A stretch of DNA of 64,000 bases from Lederbergia wuyishanensis (lineage in GTDB: Bacteria > Bacillota > Bacilli > Bacillales > Bacillaceae_C), in contig NZ_JALIRM010000002.1 of assembly GCF_022900255.1 (NCBI RefSeq), positions 62,001-126,000 of the forward strand, read 5' to 3'. The position numbers were made by a program, and so were the translations under genes. Below the pieces are notes generated by a model. That model was given only the letters and a program-made list of their open reading frames with translations, ran no database searches and had not been told where the DNA came from. Shown here in pieces: positions 26,800 through 35,772 of this stretch; the first letter of the stretch is position 1, and every line of letters starts with the position of its first letter.

Positions 26800-28191
26800 A
26801 TGAAAAATGTATTATTCAGGAGAAAAAATCTCGAGGAGTTATTGATAAAAAAGGGAGATATCCAGCTACAGCAATCGTTAGGAGCCTTTGATTTAATGTT
26901 GCTTGGGGTAGGTGCCATTGTCGGAACAGGTATATTTATTCTTCCTGGGACAGTAGCAGCGGAGCACGCTGGACCAGGTATCATTTTTTCCTTTATTATA
27001 GCAGCTATTGTCTGTGCATTGGCAGCTATGTGTTATTCAGAATTTTCTTCATCCGTACCAGTAACGGGTAGTGCATATACGTATGGATACATTGTATTTG
27101 GAGAATTAGTCGCTTGGTTAGTTGGATGGGCATTGCTGTTAGAATATGGCTTAGCCGTTGCCGCGGTTGCAACTGGTTGGTCTGCTTATTTAAGTGCTTT
27201 GTTAGAAGGTTTTAATATTATTATTCCAAAGGCTATCTCCGGTTCATTTAATCCAGCAGATGGAACATATGTAAATATACCGGCTATAGCCATTATATTT
27301 GCCACTGCCTTTTTATTAACGCTCGGAATAAAAGAGTCTACGAAGTTTAATACGATCATGGTATTTATTAAAGTAGGTGTTATTCTCTTATTTATTGGAG
27401 TAGGTATTTTTTATGTTGAGCCTGCTAATTGGCAACCATTTACGCCGTTCGGAATGAATGGCGTTATGAGCGGGGCAGCCCTTGTTTTCTTTGCTTATCT
27501 TGGATTCGATGCTGTTTCGTCAGCTGCTGAAGAGGTAAAGAACCCACAACGTAATATGCCAATTGGAATTATAGGATCATTATTTATTTGTACAATACTT
27601 TATGTGGCTGTTTCGCTTGTTTTGACTGGGATGGTTTCATATACAAAGCTAAATGTAAGTGATCCAGTTAGCTTTGTTATGCAAATCGTTCATCAAGATT
27701 GGGTGGCTGGCGTTATTTCACTTGGCGCTGTTGTTGGGATGATGACAGTTATACTTGTCATGTCATATGGAGGAACTAGACTTCTTTACGCGTTTGGCCG
27801 TGATGGATTGCTGCCGAAAAGTATGTACGAGCTTAGTAAAAAATATAAAACACCTGTAAAAAATACGTGGGTATTTGCAACGCTTGTAGCTTTTTGTGCC
27901 GGCTTCGTTCCGTTATCTAAACTAGCAGAACTAGTAAACATAGGAACATTAATTGCATTTACAATTGTTTCGATCGGAGTTATTTTCTTAAGAAAAAATA
28001 AGAGCATACCATCCAATGGTTTTAAAGTACCATTCTTTCCAATCTTACCGATTTGTTCATTCTTATTATGTTTATTTTTAATTACTCAACTCTCTGTTTA
28101 TACATGGATTGCATGCGGTGTTTGGTTTGTATTTGGATTAATCTTCTATTTTGCTTATGGTAAAAACCATAGCGTAATGAATCAAGAATAA
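26800..28191 (+). CDS. APC-family amino acid permease, YfnA-like
   Basis: The 463-residue protein has about 12 transmembrane segments. The first helix carries the APC signature LMLLGVGAIVGTGIFILPGT, and helix 3 reads LEYGLAVAAVATGWSAYL, as in YfnA and the cationic amino acid transporter group. The loop FLGFDAVSSAAEEVKNPQRN-like segment after helix 6 is conserved in the family. It should import an amino acid with protons. The substrate is not certain; YfnA-like proteins are generally assigned to small neutral or cationic amino acids. The ATG has TGAGGG upstream. Monocistronic, bounded by terminators. Confidence 0.85.
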   Translation: MKNVLFRRKNLEELLIKKGDIQLQQSLGAFDLMLLGVGAIVGTGIFILPGTVAAEHAGPGIIFSFIIAAIVCALAAMCYSEFSSSVPVTGSAYTYGYIVFGELVAWLVGWALLLEYGLAVAAVATGWSAYLSALLEGFNIIIPKAISGSFNPADGTYVNIPAIAIIFATAFLLTLGIKESTKFNTIMVFIKVGVILLFIGVGIFYVEPANWQPFTPFGMNGVMSGAALVFFAYLGFDAVSSAAEEVKNPQRNMPIGIIGSLFICTILYVAVSLVLTGMVSYTKLNVSDPVSFVMQIVHQDWVAGVISLGAVVGMMTVILVMSYGGTRLLYAFGRDGLLPKSMYELSKKYKTPVKNTWVFATLVAFCAGFVPLSKLAELVNIGTLIAFTIVSIGVIFLRKNKSIPSNGFKVPFFPILPICSFLLCLFLITQLSVYTWIACGVWFVFGLIFYFAYGKNHSVMNQE

Positions 28192-28209
28192 GATTTAGAA
28201 ATGCAAGGA

Positions 28210-28254
28210 GTGAGCTTACGATGTCATACAGAGACAATGTAAGCTCACTTTTTT
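28210..28254 (+). terminator. Terminator of the permease gene
   Basis: GTGAGCTTAC and GTAAGCTCAC form a perfect stem with a 19-nt loop, followed by six Ts. Confidence 0.88.
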
Positions 28255-28357
28255 AAAAAGGATGGAACACTCTGAAGAGAGACCGTATATTCTACCTATT
28301 TAAAAGAAGGCGATAGCTACTTCCATATTTACCATAGTACGCTTCACGCAACTACAC

Positions 28358-28855
28358 TTACATCGTAGCTGCTGAGGATGCGGAGGAATGGTCAGCTTTT
28401 ACACAATCAATTGCGACAACAAGCGCAATGATGATGGTCTCCATCTCTTCATTCAATACATTGACCTTGTAGCTATCACCCCAAGTGAACCACTCTTTGT
28501 TCACACTACCGACGACCTCTCCATACTGTAACACTTCAAAATCCATATCCCACCAGTTGCCATATACTTCGATCCCTGCAGCATCAATCGTGTAGCGTGC
28601 TTTTATGAAGGAAATCTCTTTCTTTATGGTTAGTATTTCTTGCCCATCTACTTCAACAAAAAACTTCGGTAAAAAACTGAACATCTTTTTCGAAATGAGC
28701 GCAACTTCATCTCCATTTGTATTCATAATGGAGAACGTCTTAGGGATTTTCAAGAAGCTTCCTTCTACATAATAAACATCATTTTCCTGCAGATCCTTTA
28801 CTGTAAATTTACCACTTAGACTGAATACTTTTTGCTTAATATATAGCTCTTTCAT
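28358..28855 (-). CDS. yxjI: YxjI-like protein (LURP-one-related fold)
   Basis: The 165-residue protein matches the LURP-one-related/YxjI family, a tubby-like beta barrel around a central helix. Characteristic segments are LYIKQKVFSLSGKFTVKD, VEGSFLKIPKTFSIMN and NWWDMDFEVLQ. No signal peptide is present. The family may bind phosphoinositides or other membrane lipids, but the bacterial function is unknown. AAGGGGG precedes the ATG. It is a single gene. Confidence 0.85.
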   Translation of the reverse strand: MKELYIKQKVFSLSGKFTVKDLQENDVYYVEGSFLKIPKTFSIMNTNGDEVALISKKMFSFLPKFFVEVDGQEILTIKKEISFIKARYTIDAAGIEVYGNWWDMDFEVLQYGEVVGSVNKEWFTWGDSYKVNVLNEEMETIIIALVVAIDCVKADHSSASSAATM

Positions 28856-29204
28856 CCTAATCCCCCTTCAATAAAGCGTATTATTAAAAGTATACTATTG
28901 TTCTGTTTTATTTAAATCATATTATTTTAAACTAATAGATATTAGATTGGATTTGCCTATTCATAATTGCCGAATTATGGGGCGATGCATATATTGAGGG
29001 CCAACCATCCCCAAAAAAGGAATTTTTCTCTTATGAAACAATATCCCACTTTAACACTCAAAAGGCGAAGTCTTACGTTTTTGCAGGAGGACTTCGCCTT
29101 AAAATATTCGGGAATTTGACACTAAAAGTAGAATGGCATTTGCAATTCATTGAGAGATGGTTTAATAAGATAAGTCAGACTGCTATTTCTACATTCTCAA
29201 GAGT
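28856..29204. other. Intergenic region between yxjI and the M56 gene
   Basis: About 350 bp. Apart from the hairpin at 29062-29100 nothing is recognisable. The stretch contains the AT-rich promoter area of yxjI. Confidence 0.3.
29062..29100. terminator. Hairpin downstream of the BlaI/M56 operon
   Basis: AAGGCGAAGTC and GACTTCGCCTT form a perfect 11-bp stem with a 17-nt loop. On the minus strand it would end the BlaI/M56 operon, though about 100 bp after the stop. Confidence 0.65.
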
Positions 29205-30776
29205 TCAGTTCAGATTCATATTTTCAAGTTTTTCAAAAACAACATCAACCCATGCTTGGTTATCCCATAGTTTTGGATCATGAAGTTTTCTATCAGCGGG
29301 ATGACCCGTAACAATTGTATCTACACCATCTTTGTTTCCAAAGTATAAATCAATCATTTTTAATGCCTTGTTTTCTGCTTGAACTAACATCTTGAAGTTC
29401 ATTCCAGACCCTTGATTCGAAAAAGGTAAACTTACGTAGTAAAGATTTTCATCAAGCTTCTTGAACTCTGCTTCTCCGAATTCATTTTCCAAACCGAAAA
29501 TTACACCGATGCCTCCCATTAATTCCTTTTCTTGTTCTAACTTTAACATTCTATTAGTAAATGTAAGAAGGTTCTCGTTAGATATGTAATATTTAAATGA
29601 TACAGCTTTTTGTTCTGCAATAGCTCCTGTATATAAATTCACAAATGCTTTTCCAAATGCTAGAACGGTTTCTTGATCATCATCACTAACTTGATTTCCT
29701 TTAATTATAAATCGTTGATTTGCCAGGTCTCCTAATATTTCTGCTGCTGATTTCTCTGGTAGTTCAAAATCAATTTCTTCACCTGATGATATATTATTTG
29801 AGACAGTAATTTTTTCTAATTCATTTATCGACTTAATTTTAGGGTTTGCTATCAATCCAACCCCAACTGCTATCATCATGACAATTGAGAAAACAAGTAC
29901 CCAGAATCTTGGTTTTTTATAATTCAAAACGTTTTTAATCCTCCCTTTTACATTTCCCTCACCAAAAGCAAGCGGACTTCCATTCAAAATCTGTCTATCC
30001 GTAGCAAGTGATAATAATGATGACGCGTAAGACTTTTTTGTATAAGTATCATAGTTCAGACTTTTCAGCACGCGTTCATCACAGGAAAATTCCATATCCC
30101 TACTCATTAACATGAATGCTACCCATACAAGAGGATTAAACCAGTGAACGGACAATACCAAGAAGGCTACTAACTTAATGATATGATCATATCGTTTAAT
30201 ATGAGTCTGTTCGTGCAGCAGGATGAAACTGCGCTCTTCAGCATGAAGTCCAACAGGCAAATAAATTCTTGGTCGTATCAAGCCAAGCACAAACGGCGTT
30301 TTCAAATTCGTAGCTTCGTAGATATTCTTCTCTATTAATTGTGCATTTTTAAGCTGTCTCTTTAAGAGTAATACAGATACTAGACTATAAATAAGCAATG
30401 CCATTATACCTAAAGCCCAAATATATGACCCAGTCTGTAAATAATTCTGCAAATGATTTACACTATCCCCAACAGTCGGTGCTGGTAGTGTACCGCTTAC
30501 AAATGAATCGACCTCTTCTATCCCGCTATTACTCTGCGGACTTTGCTGATGTATACTATCTTGAGGGATTGGATTCCTACCCCCATTCCTTGGCAACAGA
30601 CTAAATACACTCTCAAATGTGAATGGAACAATAAGCCGGAAAGCTACCACGCCCCATAACATATAAGAGATGACTTTCGGGGCTTTTTTAAGTAGTAGTC
30701 TGATTAACATCACCACAAGAATGACGTAGCTTGCTGTAAGACTCATATTTAAAACAGATAAAAACAGTTCGTTCAT
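29205..30776 (-). CDS. BlaR1/MecR1-like M56 metalloprotease sensor with a non-penicillin-binding C-terminus
   Basis: The 523-residue protein has several transmembrane helices in its first 290 residues and the M56 zinc motif HEQTH (ILLHEQTHIKRYDH). The matching FSCDERVL segment follows about 40 residues later. After a last helix (about 290-310) it has an extracellular domain of about 200 residues without the SxxK motif of BlaR1 sensors (it reads IEDFELPEKSAAEILG... DPKLWDNQAWVDVVFEKL). This type of protease is activated by an external signal and leads to inactivation of the partner BlaI repressor. The partner is the gene 2 bp upstream. The signal is unknown, but probably not a beta-lactam. Confidence 0.88.
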   Translation of the reverse strand: MNELFLSVLNMSLTASYVILVVMLIRLLLKKAPKVISYMLWGVVAFRLIVPFTFESVFSLLPRNGGRNPIPQDSIHQQSPQSNSGIEEVDSFVSGTLPAPTVGDSVNHLQNYLQTGSYIWALGIMALLIYSLVSVLLLKRQLKNAQLIEKNIYEATNLKTPFVLGLIRPRIYLPVGLHAEERSFILLHEQTHIKRYDHIIKLVAFLVLSVHWFNPLVWVAFMLMSRDMEFSCDERVLKSLNYDTYTKKSYASSLLSLATDRQILNGSPLAFGEGNVKGRIKNVLNYKKPRFWVLVFSIVMMIAVGVGLIANPKIKSINELEKITVSNNISSGEEIDFELPEKSAAEILGDLANQRFIIKGNQVSDDDQETVLAFGKAFVNLYTGAIAEQKAVSFKYYISNENLLTFTNRMLKLEQEKELMGGIGVIFGLENEFGEAEFKKLDENLYYVSLPFSNQGSGMNFKMLVQAENKALKMIDLYFGNKDGVDTIVTGHPADRKLHDPKLWDNQAWVDVVFEKLENMNLN

Positions 30777-30778
30777 GG

Positions 30779-31141
30779 TTATCCCTCCTTGTGCTCATCA
30801 ATCAGCTTTTTCAGCTCCTCCGCTTGGCGGGTGCTTAATTTTTTCCCTCCCATAAACGCTGTTAAAAATTTTGGCAATGAGCCCCCATAGGTATCTTCAA
30901 CGAAACGCACGCTTTGATTTGCGTAATATTCATCCTTTGTAATCAAAGATGAAACTACTGAATTTTCATTTTGAAAAAACCCTTTTTGACACAATTTTTT
31001 TAGCACAGTATAGGTTGTAGACTTTTTCCAATTCATTTCTTTTTCACATAGTTTTACAAGATCACCAGAACCAATCGGTTCGTTTTGCCAGATTAATTCG
31101 GTAAACTTTATTTCGGTTTCTGTAAGTTTGTATCCTTTCAT
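30779..31141 (-). CDS. BlaI/MecI/CopY-family repressor
   Basis: The 120-residue protein has the winged-helix DNA-binding domain (about residues 5-75: LTETEIKFTELIWQNEPIGSGDLVKL and KKSTTYTVLKKLCQKGFF) and a C-terminal dimerization part ending in LSTRQAEELKKLIDEHKEG. A helix region around residues 90-105 (GGSLPKFLTAFMGG) is where such repressors are cleaved. It is the first gene of a two-gene operon with the M56 sensor, and two dyads lie in its promoter. It probably represses its own operon and unlinked targets. Confidence 0.93.
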   Translation of the reverse strand: MKGYKLTETEIKFTELIWQNEPIGSGDLVKLCEKEMNWKKSTTYTVLKKLCQKGFFQNENSVVSSLITKDEYYANQSVRFVEDTYGGSLPKFLTAFMGGKKLSTRQAEELKKLIDEHKEG

Positions 31142-31154
31142 TTTACCACCCCTC

Positions 31155-31173
31155 GGTCTATAGGATATCGACC
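31155..31173. promoter_or_regulatory. BlaI operator, proximal (imperfect dyad)
   Basis: GGTCTATA and TATCGACC are separated by 3 bp, an 8-3-8 dyad with one asymmetric pair. It lies between the promoter and the BlaI start codon. Confidence 0.7.
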
Positions 31174-31182
31174 TATATTTTC

Positions 31183-31210
31183 AGTCTATATATTATAGAC
31201 CAAATGTCAA
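31183..31210 (-). promoter_or_regulatory. Promoter of the BlaI/M56 operon overlapped by a perfect operator dyad
   Basis: On the minus strand TTGACA is followed after 16 bp by TAGACT. The dyad GTCTATA-TAT-TATAGAC (31184-31200) covers the -10 region and spacer, so a bound repressor would block RNA polymerase. Both operators share the half-site GTCTATA. Confidence 0.7.
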
Positions 31211-31600
31211 TAGTAAATTACTAAGATTTTAAATTATCACAAAAATTCCTAATTGTTTTTTCTTGTATCGCTTCCCTTTTAGCCTACTTATGATGCGGCT
31301 GACCCAATAGCCAGCCGTTTCCTAGTTTCGTTCAATAAAGGCCCCCTACTTTATGTTTGCCTTCTTCTACCTATGCTATTGATTGTAAGAGTTCAATTAA
31401 TTCATTATTATGTTATTGATTTAATGAAATGATGGATTATAGCTAGTACAAATTTCCACCATATACTGATAAAATGAAAAAGGATTTAATGATGGGATAA
31501 GGTGAAGTTATGACCTTTATCCTTTAAAACTGAACCATTTCAAAATAACGAAAAAATGCCCGTAGTCGATTTGAATTCATTTTTATTTCTGGGTGATGGT
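31211..31600. other. Intergenic region between the BlaI promoter and the LytTR gene
   Basis: About 390 bp without a gene. Includes an imperfect hairpin CGGCTG/CAGCCG near 31296-31317 and an AT-rich promoter-like end. No clear LytTR site pair was seen. Confidence 0.3.
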
Positions 31601-32038
31601 ATGAAAATTTCAATTGAAGAAATTAACAAAGAACTGGAAGAGGAAATCCTTATTAGGTGTCATGAGGTAGATGAGGAAATATACGAAGTCGTAAACAAGC
31701 TGAAAACAGATATTCTCACGATACTCGGATATCAAAATGATCGAGTGCACCGTATCAAGCTTAGTGATATTTATTATTTCGAAGCAGTGGACGGAAAGGT
31801 TTTTAGTTATTGCAAAGACAGCGTTTATGAGGTAAAACAAAAGCTTTATGAGTTAGAGGCATTATGCAAGGAAAAGAACTGTTTTCGTGCATCCAAATCA
31901 ACTATTTTAAACATAGCTAAAATCTCATCTATTTATCCTTCAATAAGCGGCCGATTCGAAGCGGTGCTTGATAACGGGGAACGTGCTGTTATATCAAGGC
32001 AGTATGTACCTGTACTTAAAAATATGCTTGGATTGTAA
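31601..32038 (+). CDS. LytTR-domain transcriptional regulator
   Basis: The 145-residue protein has a short N-terminal part rich in E (about 1-45) and a C-terminal LytTR DNA-binding domain. Typical marks are HRIKLSDIYYFEAVDGKVFSY, FRASKSTILNIAKISSI and NGERAVISRQYVPVLKN. It is not a full response regulator because it lacks a receiver domain. The ATG at 31601 is preferred over an ATG 45 bp upstream because GTGATGG lies before it and family members begin near MKI. The next gene encodes a DUF3021 membrane protein; such pairs act as regulatory units in which the membrane protein restrains the LytTR protein. Confidence 0.9.
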   Translation: MKISIEEINKELEEEILIRCHEVDEEIYEVVNKLKTDILTILGYQNDRVHRIKLSDIYYFEAVDGKVFSYCKDSVYEVKQKLYELEALCKEKNCFRASKSTILNIAKISSIYPSISGRFEAVLDNGERAVISRQYVPVLKNMLGL

Positions 32039-32051
32039 AGGAGGGATAAAG

Positions 32052-32489
32052 ATTAAGCTTTCCGAATATGTACAAAAGATAATGAAAGACTTCTTGATCA
32101 TCTTCGCATTAATCATAATCGTTATTACATTTTTGCGGCAAATGTATTATCCCGATATGACCTTTGATTTGAACTCGATTTATATCATCATGGCATTTTC
32201 ATTAATAAGTGCATTAACTGAATTTATTTTGTATTCTCCTTATGATATAAGTGAGAAGAAAATGCGTGTAAGAATGGCCATTCATTTTTTCACATTGGAG
32301 ATCCTATTAATTTCGCTTGGAAGCATATTTGGCATTGTGGATAGCGCATCTGATGTAATCATCATGGCATTGCAAATTGCAGTCATCTATATACTTGTTC
32401 GTCTCCTATCTTGGCAAAAAGATAAAAAAGAAGCCGAAAAAATCAATGAAAAACTGAAAGCATTTAAGAAAGATGTTTTTGAGCAATAA
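32052..32489 (+). CDS. DUF3021 membrane protein, partner of the LytTR regulator
   Basis: The 145-residue protein (start at ATT) has four transmembrane helices, then a charged C-terminal tail EAEKINEKLKAFKKDVFEQ, typical of DUF3021. The start is unusual: the only sequence at the right distance from the AAAGGAGGG box is ATT at 32052 (KLSEYVQKIMKD), 6 nt behind it. The next in-frame ATG (32082) has no ribosome binding site, and no GTG or TTG intervenes. The reading frame opens upstream inside the LytTR gene, but those codons are not family-like. A gap of 13 bp to the LytTR gene indicates coupling. Confidence 0.8.
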   Translation: MKLSEYVQKIMKDFLIIFALIIIVITFLRQMYYPDMTFDLNSIYIIMAFSLISALTEFILYSPYDISEKKMRVRMAIHFFTLEILLISLGSIFGIVDSASDVIIMALQIAVIYILVRLLSWQKDKKEAEKINEKLKAFKKDVFEQ

Positions 32490-32515
32490 AAAAATCAGTT
32501 GCCTGACATATTATT

Positions 32516-32547
32516 AAGCCGTAACTTTATAATTTACGGCTTTTTTT
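32516..32547 (+). terminator. Terminator of the LytTR/DUF3021 operon
   Basis: AAGCCGTAA and TTACGGCTT form a hairpin followed by seven Ts, 26 bp behind the DUF3021 stop codon. Confidence 0.9.
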
Positions 32548-32656
32548 GCATCTTATTTGCTCGTAGATACAACTTACCGTTTTTCTATATACATCTTTTC
32601 AGCGTTTTTTTATGATGTGTTCATAAGAATTCATTCGAAAAGAAGGAGTATCTAAG

Positions 32657-33961
32657 ATGGCAACTTTGTTATTATGTATCGTTTTGATTTTGGAAATTGC
32701 TTTTGCAATTTACTGTATCGTTACTAAGCAAAACCATAAAAAATTAAAAAACTGGAGTAGGATTGCTATATTTATAGCGTTTGTTATACTCACGCTTTCA
32801 CCCGTAATTGTATGGAGTTTCCGCTGGGTCATGATTGCAATACTACTTTTCATTTTAGCAATAAAATCAACAATTTCACTAATATGCAACAAAGCAAATT
32901 ACCGAGTATATAATACTTCTAAAATTGTATGGAAATTCATTCTTATCATTTTGGCATTCATATTTGCTCTGACACCTGCAATTGTTTTTCCGCAGCATTC
33001 ATCACCAAAAGTAACTGGTGAATATGAAGTTGCAACCGCTACTTACACATATATTGACCAAAACCGAATCGAGGAATTTACCGACAAGGGGAAAAACAGA
33101 TTTGTTAATGTAGAATTTTGGTATCCAAAACATGCAGATGGCACCTACCCACTTTTGGTATTCTCACATGGAGCGTACGGTGTCAAGGCAAGCAATACCT
33201 CGACTTATACGGAACTGGCAAGCCACGGTTATGTCGTTGTTTCAATCGATCATCCCTATCATTCCTTTTATACCTCTTCAGAAGATGGAACACCTGTTTT
33301 AATCAATGAAGATTATAACCGTGAAGTCACCAATGCCAATAAAGATGGTTTTTACACGAAGAAAGAAACCTATGAACTCATTCAAAAATGGATGAAGCTG
33401 CGAACAGACGATATGAATTTTGTTATTGATACGATACTTGAAAAAGTTAAAAGTGACAATAACCCCATTTATCAACATATTAATACAGATAAAATTGGTG
33501 TGTTCGGGCACTCTATGGGCGGCGCAGCAAGTGTTTGGCTAGGCAGAGAGCGAAACGATATCAGCGCAATTGTAAATATTGATGCTCCGTTCTTTAGTGA
33601 GTTCGTTTATAAAAAAGATATTGATGATTTTGTGGCTAGCGATGAAGCCTATACGACTCCGCTTCTTAACATTTATTCTGACGATGTTTGGGAGCAGCTG
33701 AATAGCAACTCTACTTATATAGCTAACAAACTCGATAATAAGCAGTTCAAAGAAACCAACACCGTTCATTTTAAAGGAGCAAAACATTTAAGTTTGACTG
33801 ATTTGCCGCTGTTCTCTCCTATTCTTGCGAATGTTTTGCAAGGCGGAAAAGCGAGCATCGATCCATATTATTGTATTGAAAATGAAAATGAATTAATTCT
33901 TTCATTCTTTGACGATAAATTAAAGGGAGTTGGCCACTTTACTCCCCAAGAAACGTATTAA
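32657..33961 (+). CDS. Membrane-anchored alpha/beta hydrolase (platelet-activating-factor-acetylhydrolase-like)
   Basis: The 434-residue protein has three to four transmembrane segments in its first 115 residues. These are followed by an extracytoplasmic alpha/beta hydrolase domain that starts with FVNVEFWYPKHADGTYPLLVFSHG. The nucleophile is in GVFGHSMGGAASVWLG (G-H-S-M-G-G), the oxyanion loop is FSHGAYGVK, and a His-containing HFKGAKHLSLTDLPLF end fits the catalytic histidine. The family includes phospholipase/PAF-acetylhydrolase and dienelactone-hydrolase-like enzymes that act on esters. The substrate is unknown. GAAGGAG stands before the ATG. It is separated from the LytTR/DUF3021 unit by a terminator. 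Confidence 0.8.
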   Translation: MATLLLCIVLILEIAFAIYCIVTKQNHKKLKNWSRIAIFIAFVILTLSPVIVWSFRWVMIAILLFILAIKSTISLICNKANYRVYNTSKIVWKFILIILAFIFALTPAIVFPQHSSPKVTGEYEVATATYTYIDQNRIEEFTDKGKNRFVNVEFWYPKHADGTYPLLVFSHGAYGVKASNTSTYTELASHGYVVVSIDHPYHSFYTSSEDGTPVLINEDYNREVTNANKDGFYTKKETYELIQKWMKLRTDDMNFVIDTILEKVKSDNNPIYQHINTDKIGVFGHSMGGAASVWLGRERNDISAIVNIDAPFFSEFVYKKDIDDFVASDEAYTTPLLNIYSDDVWEQLNSNSTYIANKLDNKQFKETNTVHFKGAKHLSLTDLPLFSPILANVLQGGKASIDPYYCIENENELILSFFDDKLKGVGHFTPQETY

Positions 33962-34032
33962 TTATATAAAACATATAGGTACTAAACAAAGTTCCTGCCA
34001 TAGAATGCACTGTGTTTAGACGTTATTTAACA

Positions 34033-34084
34033 TTAATAGGTGAAGCCCTGATTAGCTCTACGCTAATAGGACTTCACCTATTAA
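34033..34084 (+). terminator. Terminator of the hydrolase gene
   Basis: TTAATAGGTGAAG and CTTCACCTATTAA form an outer stem, with an inner GATTAGC/GCTAATA hairpin. A-T rich sequence flanks both sides, and it may serve the convergent oxidoreductase gene too. Confidence 0.75.
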
Positions 34085-34150
34085 ATTACCTGATTGAAAA
34101 TGAAGCTAGCTTTTTAGATTTAAGCTAGAAAGCCCGAGGCTCCTTAATCA

Positions 34151-35104
34151 TTATTTCCGAAGTTCTTCGAGCACTACCTGAACATCGTACCCAACTTGAA
34201 AATCATACAATTCACTTGTTTTACCATCAATAGCATCAACAAACTGATTGATTAATTCATTCCAAAAATGGTTGTTCTCAACTTCAATCTCTAGAAACTC
34301 CTCCCCAATTTTCCCAGCCTTTATTTTCTTCAAATCTATGAGAGATAACGTACCTTCTGTTCCATATGCCGTTAATGAAAGATGTTGTTCTTCCAATCCA
34401 GCTATTCCACTAATCCCATTAAAGGAAATTGGAACACCATTTGCTAGTCTCATTTTCGCTATGATTCCTACTTCAGGGAGATTGGAATCGCTAGGAAATT
34501 CTAGTTCACTCTCTACATCGCTAATTTGTCCAAAGAAACGTTGGATCAGTTGCACAAAATGTCCTGCTACTTCAAAAACAAAACCGCCTTGTTCTCTTGT
34601 GTCGATCCAGCTATTTTGTTGCCAATGTCTCGGCCATTTAGGAAATTGCATGGTTAGTTCCACTTTACGTAACTTGCCAATATACCCCTCCAACCACAAC
34701 TCTTCAAACTTACGAGTGTTATGTAAGTAATTTAGAGGAAAGTTCATTGCATGGACCACGTTTTGTTCCTTTGCGATTCGCAACATATTTTCAGCTTCAG
34801 CCAATGAGTTTGCCAATGGCTTTTCACATATTATATGCTTGCCCGCTCTCATGACATCAACAGCAATATCATGATGCCATTTTGGCGGGACGGCCACATA
34901 AACCATATCTATATTTACTTTTTCTAGTAACTTAATATGATTCGTGAAGCCTTCAACATTATAAAGAGCCGCACATTGTTCTACCTTTTCTTTGTTCGTA
35001 TCACAAACGGCAACTAATTCTACCAATGGGTGCTCAAAAAACACCTTTACCATTCCCTCACCCAAAGCACCTATTCCAATAATCGCTACTTTCTTTTTGC
35101 TCAT
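34151..35104 (-). CDS. Gfo/Idh/MocA-family NAD(P)-dependent oxidoreductase
   Basis: The 317-residue protein has an N-terminal Rossmann fold (VAIIGIGALGEGMVKVF) and the conserved CEKPLANSLAEAENML segment (E-K-P motif) near residue 95. A C-terminal alpha/beta domain follows (PRHWQQNSWIDTREQGGFVFEVAGHFVQL), typical of this sugar dehydrogenase and inositol dehydrogenase superfamily. The substrate, probably a sugar or polyol derivative, is not determined. AAGGAG lies before the ATG. It appears to be monocistronic. Confidence 0.88.
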   Translation of the reverse strand: MSKKKVAIIGIGALGEGMVKVFFEHPLVELVAVCDTNKEKVEQCAALYNVEGFTNHIKLLEKVNIDMVYVAVPPKWHHDIAVDVMRAGKHIICEKPLANSLAEAENMLRIAKEQNVVHAMNFPLNYLHNTRKFEELWLEGYIGKLRKVELTMQFPKWPRHWQQNSWIDTREQGGFVFEVAGHFVQLIQRFFGQISDVESELEFPSDSNLPEVGIIAKMRLANGVPISFNGISGIAGLEEQHLSLTAYGTEGTLSLIDLKKIKAGKIGEEFLEIEVENNHFWNELINQFVDAIDGKTSELYDFQVGYDVQVVLEELRK

Positions 35105-35283
35105 GATTCATAAACTCCTTGCTTCAAAAAAATTAGCCCCGTATTTAGGGCTTTTTATTAGAGACTTAAGTAAGTCTACATTCAGTTAACGAAAAAACAA
35201 CAAACCTATTGCATCATCATATTCGCATCTACCATAATATCACGATTTTAAAGGGTGCTTTCATTAAAAAGATAAAACTTCAT

Positions 35284-35772
35284 TTACCTATGTTGCTTAT
35301 TAAAAGTTTTCTCATGCTGGAGCAGCCATTCTTTCCTCCACAGTCCCCCTGCATAACCAGTTAATTTCCCATTAGAACCGATAATTCTGTGACAAGGAAT
35401 AACAATGCTTAGCTTGTTTTTCCCATTTGCACTCCCTACAGCTCTGATCGCTTTTTCATTCCCAATGGAAACAGCAATATCCTTATATGACCCTGTTTCT
35501 GCGTAAGGAATTTCTTTTAAAGCTTCCCATACTATTTTTTGAAAGTCAGTCCCTTCAATTCGATAAGGGAATGTAAAGTCATAACGATCGCCTTTAAAAT
35601 ATTCGTCAAGTTGGTTGTAGCATTCTATTAAAACCTGAGGTGTTTCTGCATGTAAAAAATTCACCTTTTGACTTTCTTCAGAGAACAAAATAGAATTGAT
35701 GGTTTCATGGGTACCAATTATTTCCATTATTCCAATCGGTGATTCATAGTCTAATTTATATATTTTTGTCAT
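35284..35772 (-). CDS. ogt: Methylated-DNA-protein-cysteine methyltransferase (Ogt/AdaB)
   Basis: The 162-residue protein repairs O6-methylguanine by moving the methyl group to its own cysteine. The active-site Cys127 is in VIPCHRIIG, and GSYKDIAVSIGNEKAIRAVGSANG carries the DNA-binding helix. An upstream in-frame ATG exists 60 bp earlier, but ATG 35772 is preceded by TGGAGG with correct spacing. It overlaps the 3' end of alkA by 17 bp and closes the adaA-alkA-ogt operon. In B. subtilis the neighbour of adaA is adaB; here alkA is inserted between. Confidence 0.93.
   Translation of the reverse strand: MTKIYKLDYESPIGIMEIIGTHETINSILFSEESQKVNFLHAETPQVLIECYNQLDEYFKGDRYDFTFPYRIEGTDFQKIVWEALKEIPYAETGSYKDIAVSIGNEKAIRAVGSANGKNKLSIVIPCHRIIGSNGKLTGYAGGLWRKEWLLQHEKTFNKQHR

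Noticed and set aside
32508-32656. LytTR binding-site pair before the alpha/beta hydrolase gene
   Set aside because: No convincing pair of direct repeats was visible, and a terminator separates the units.
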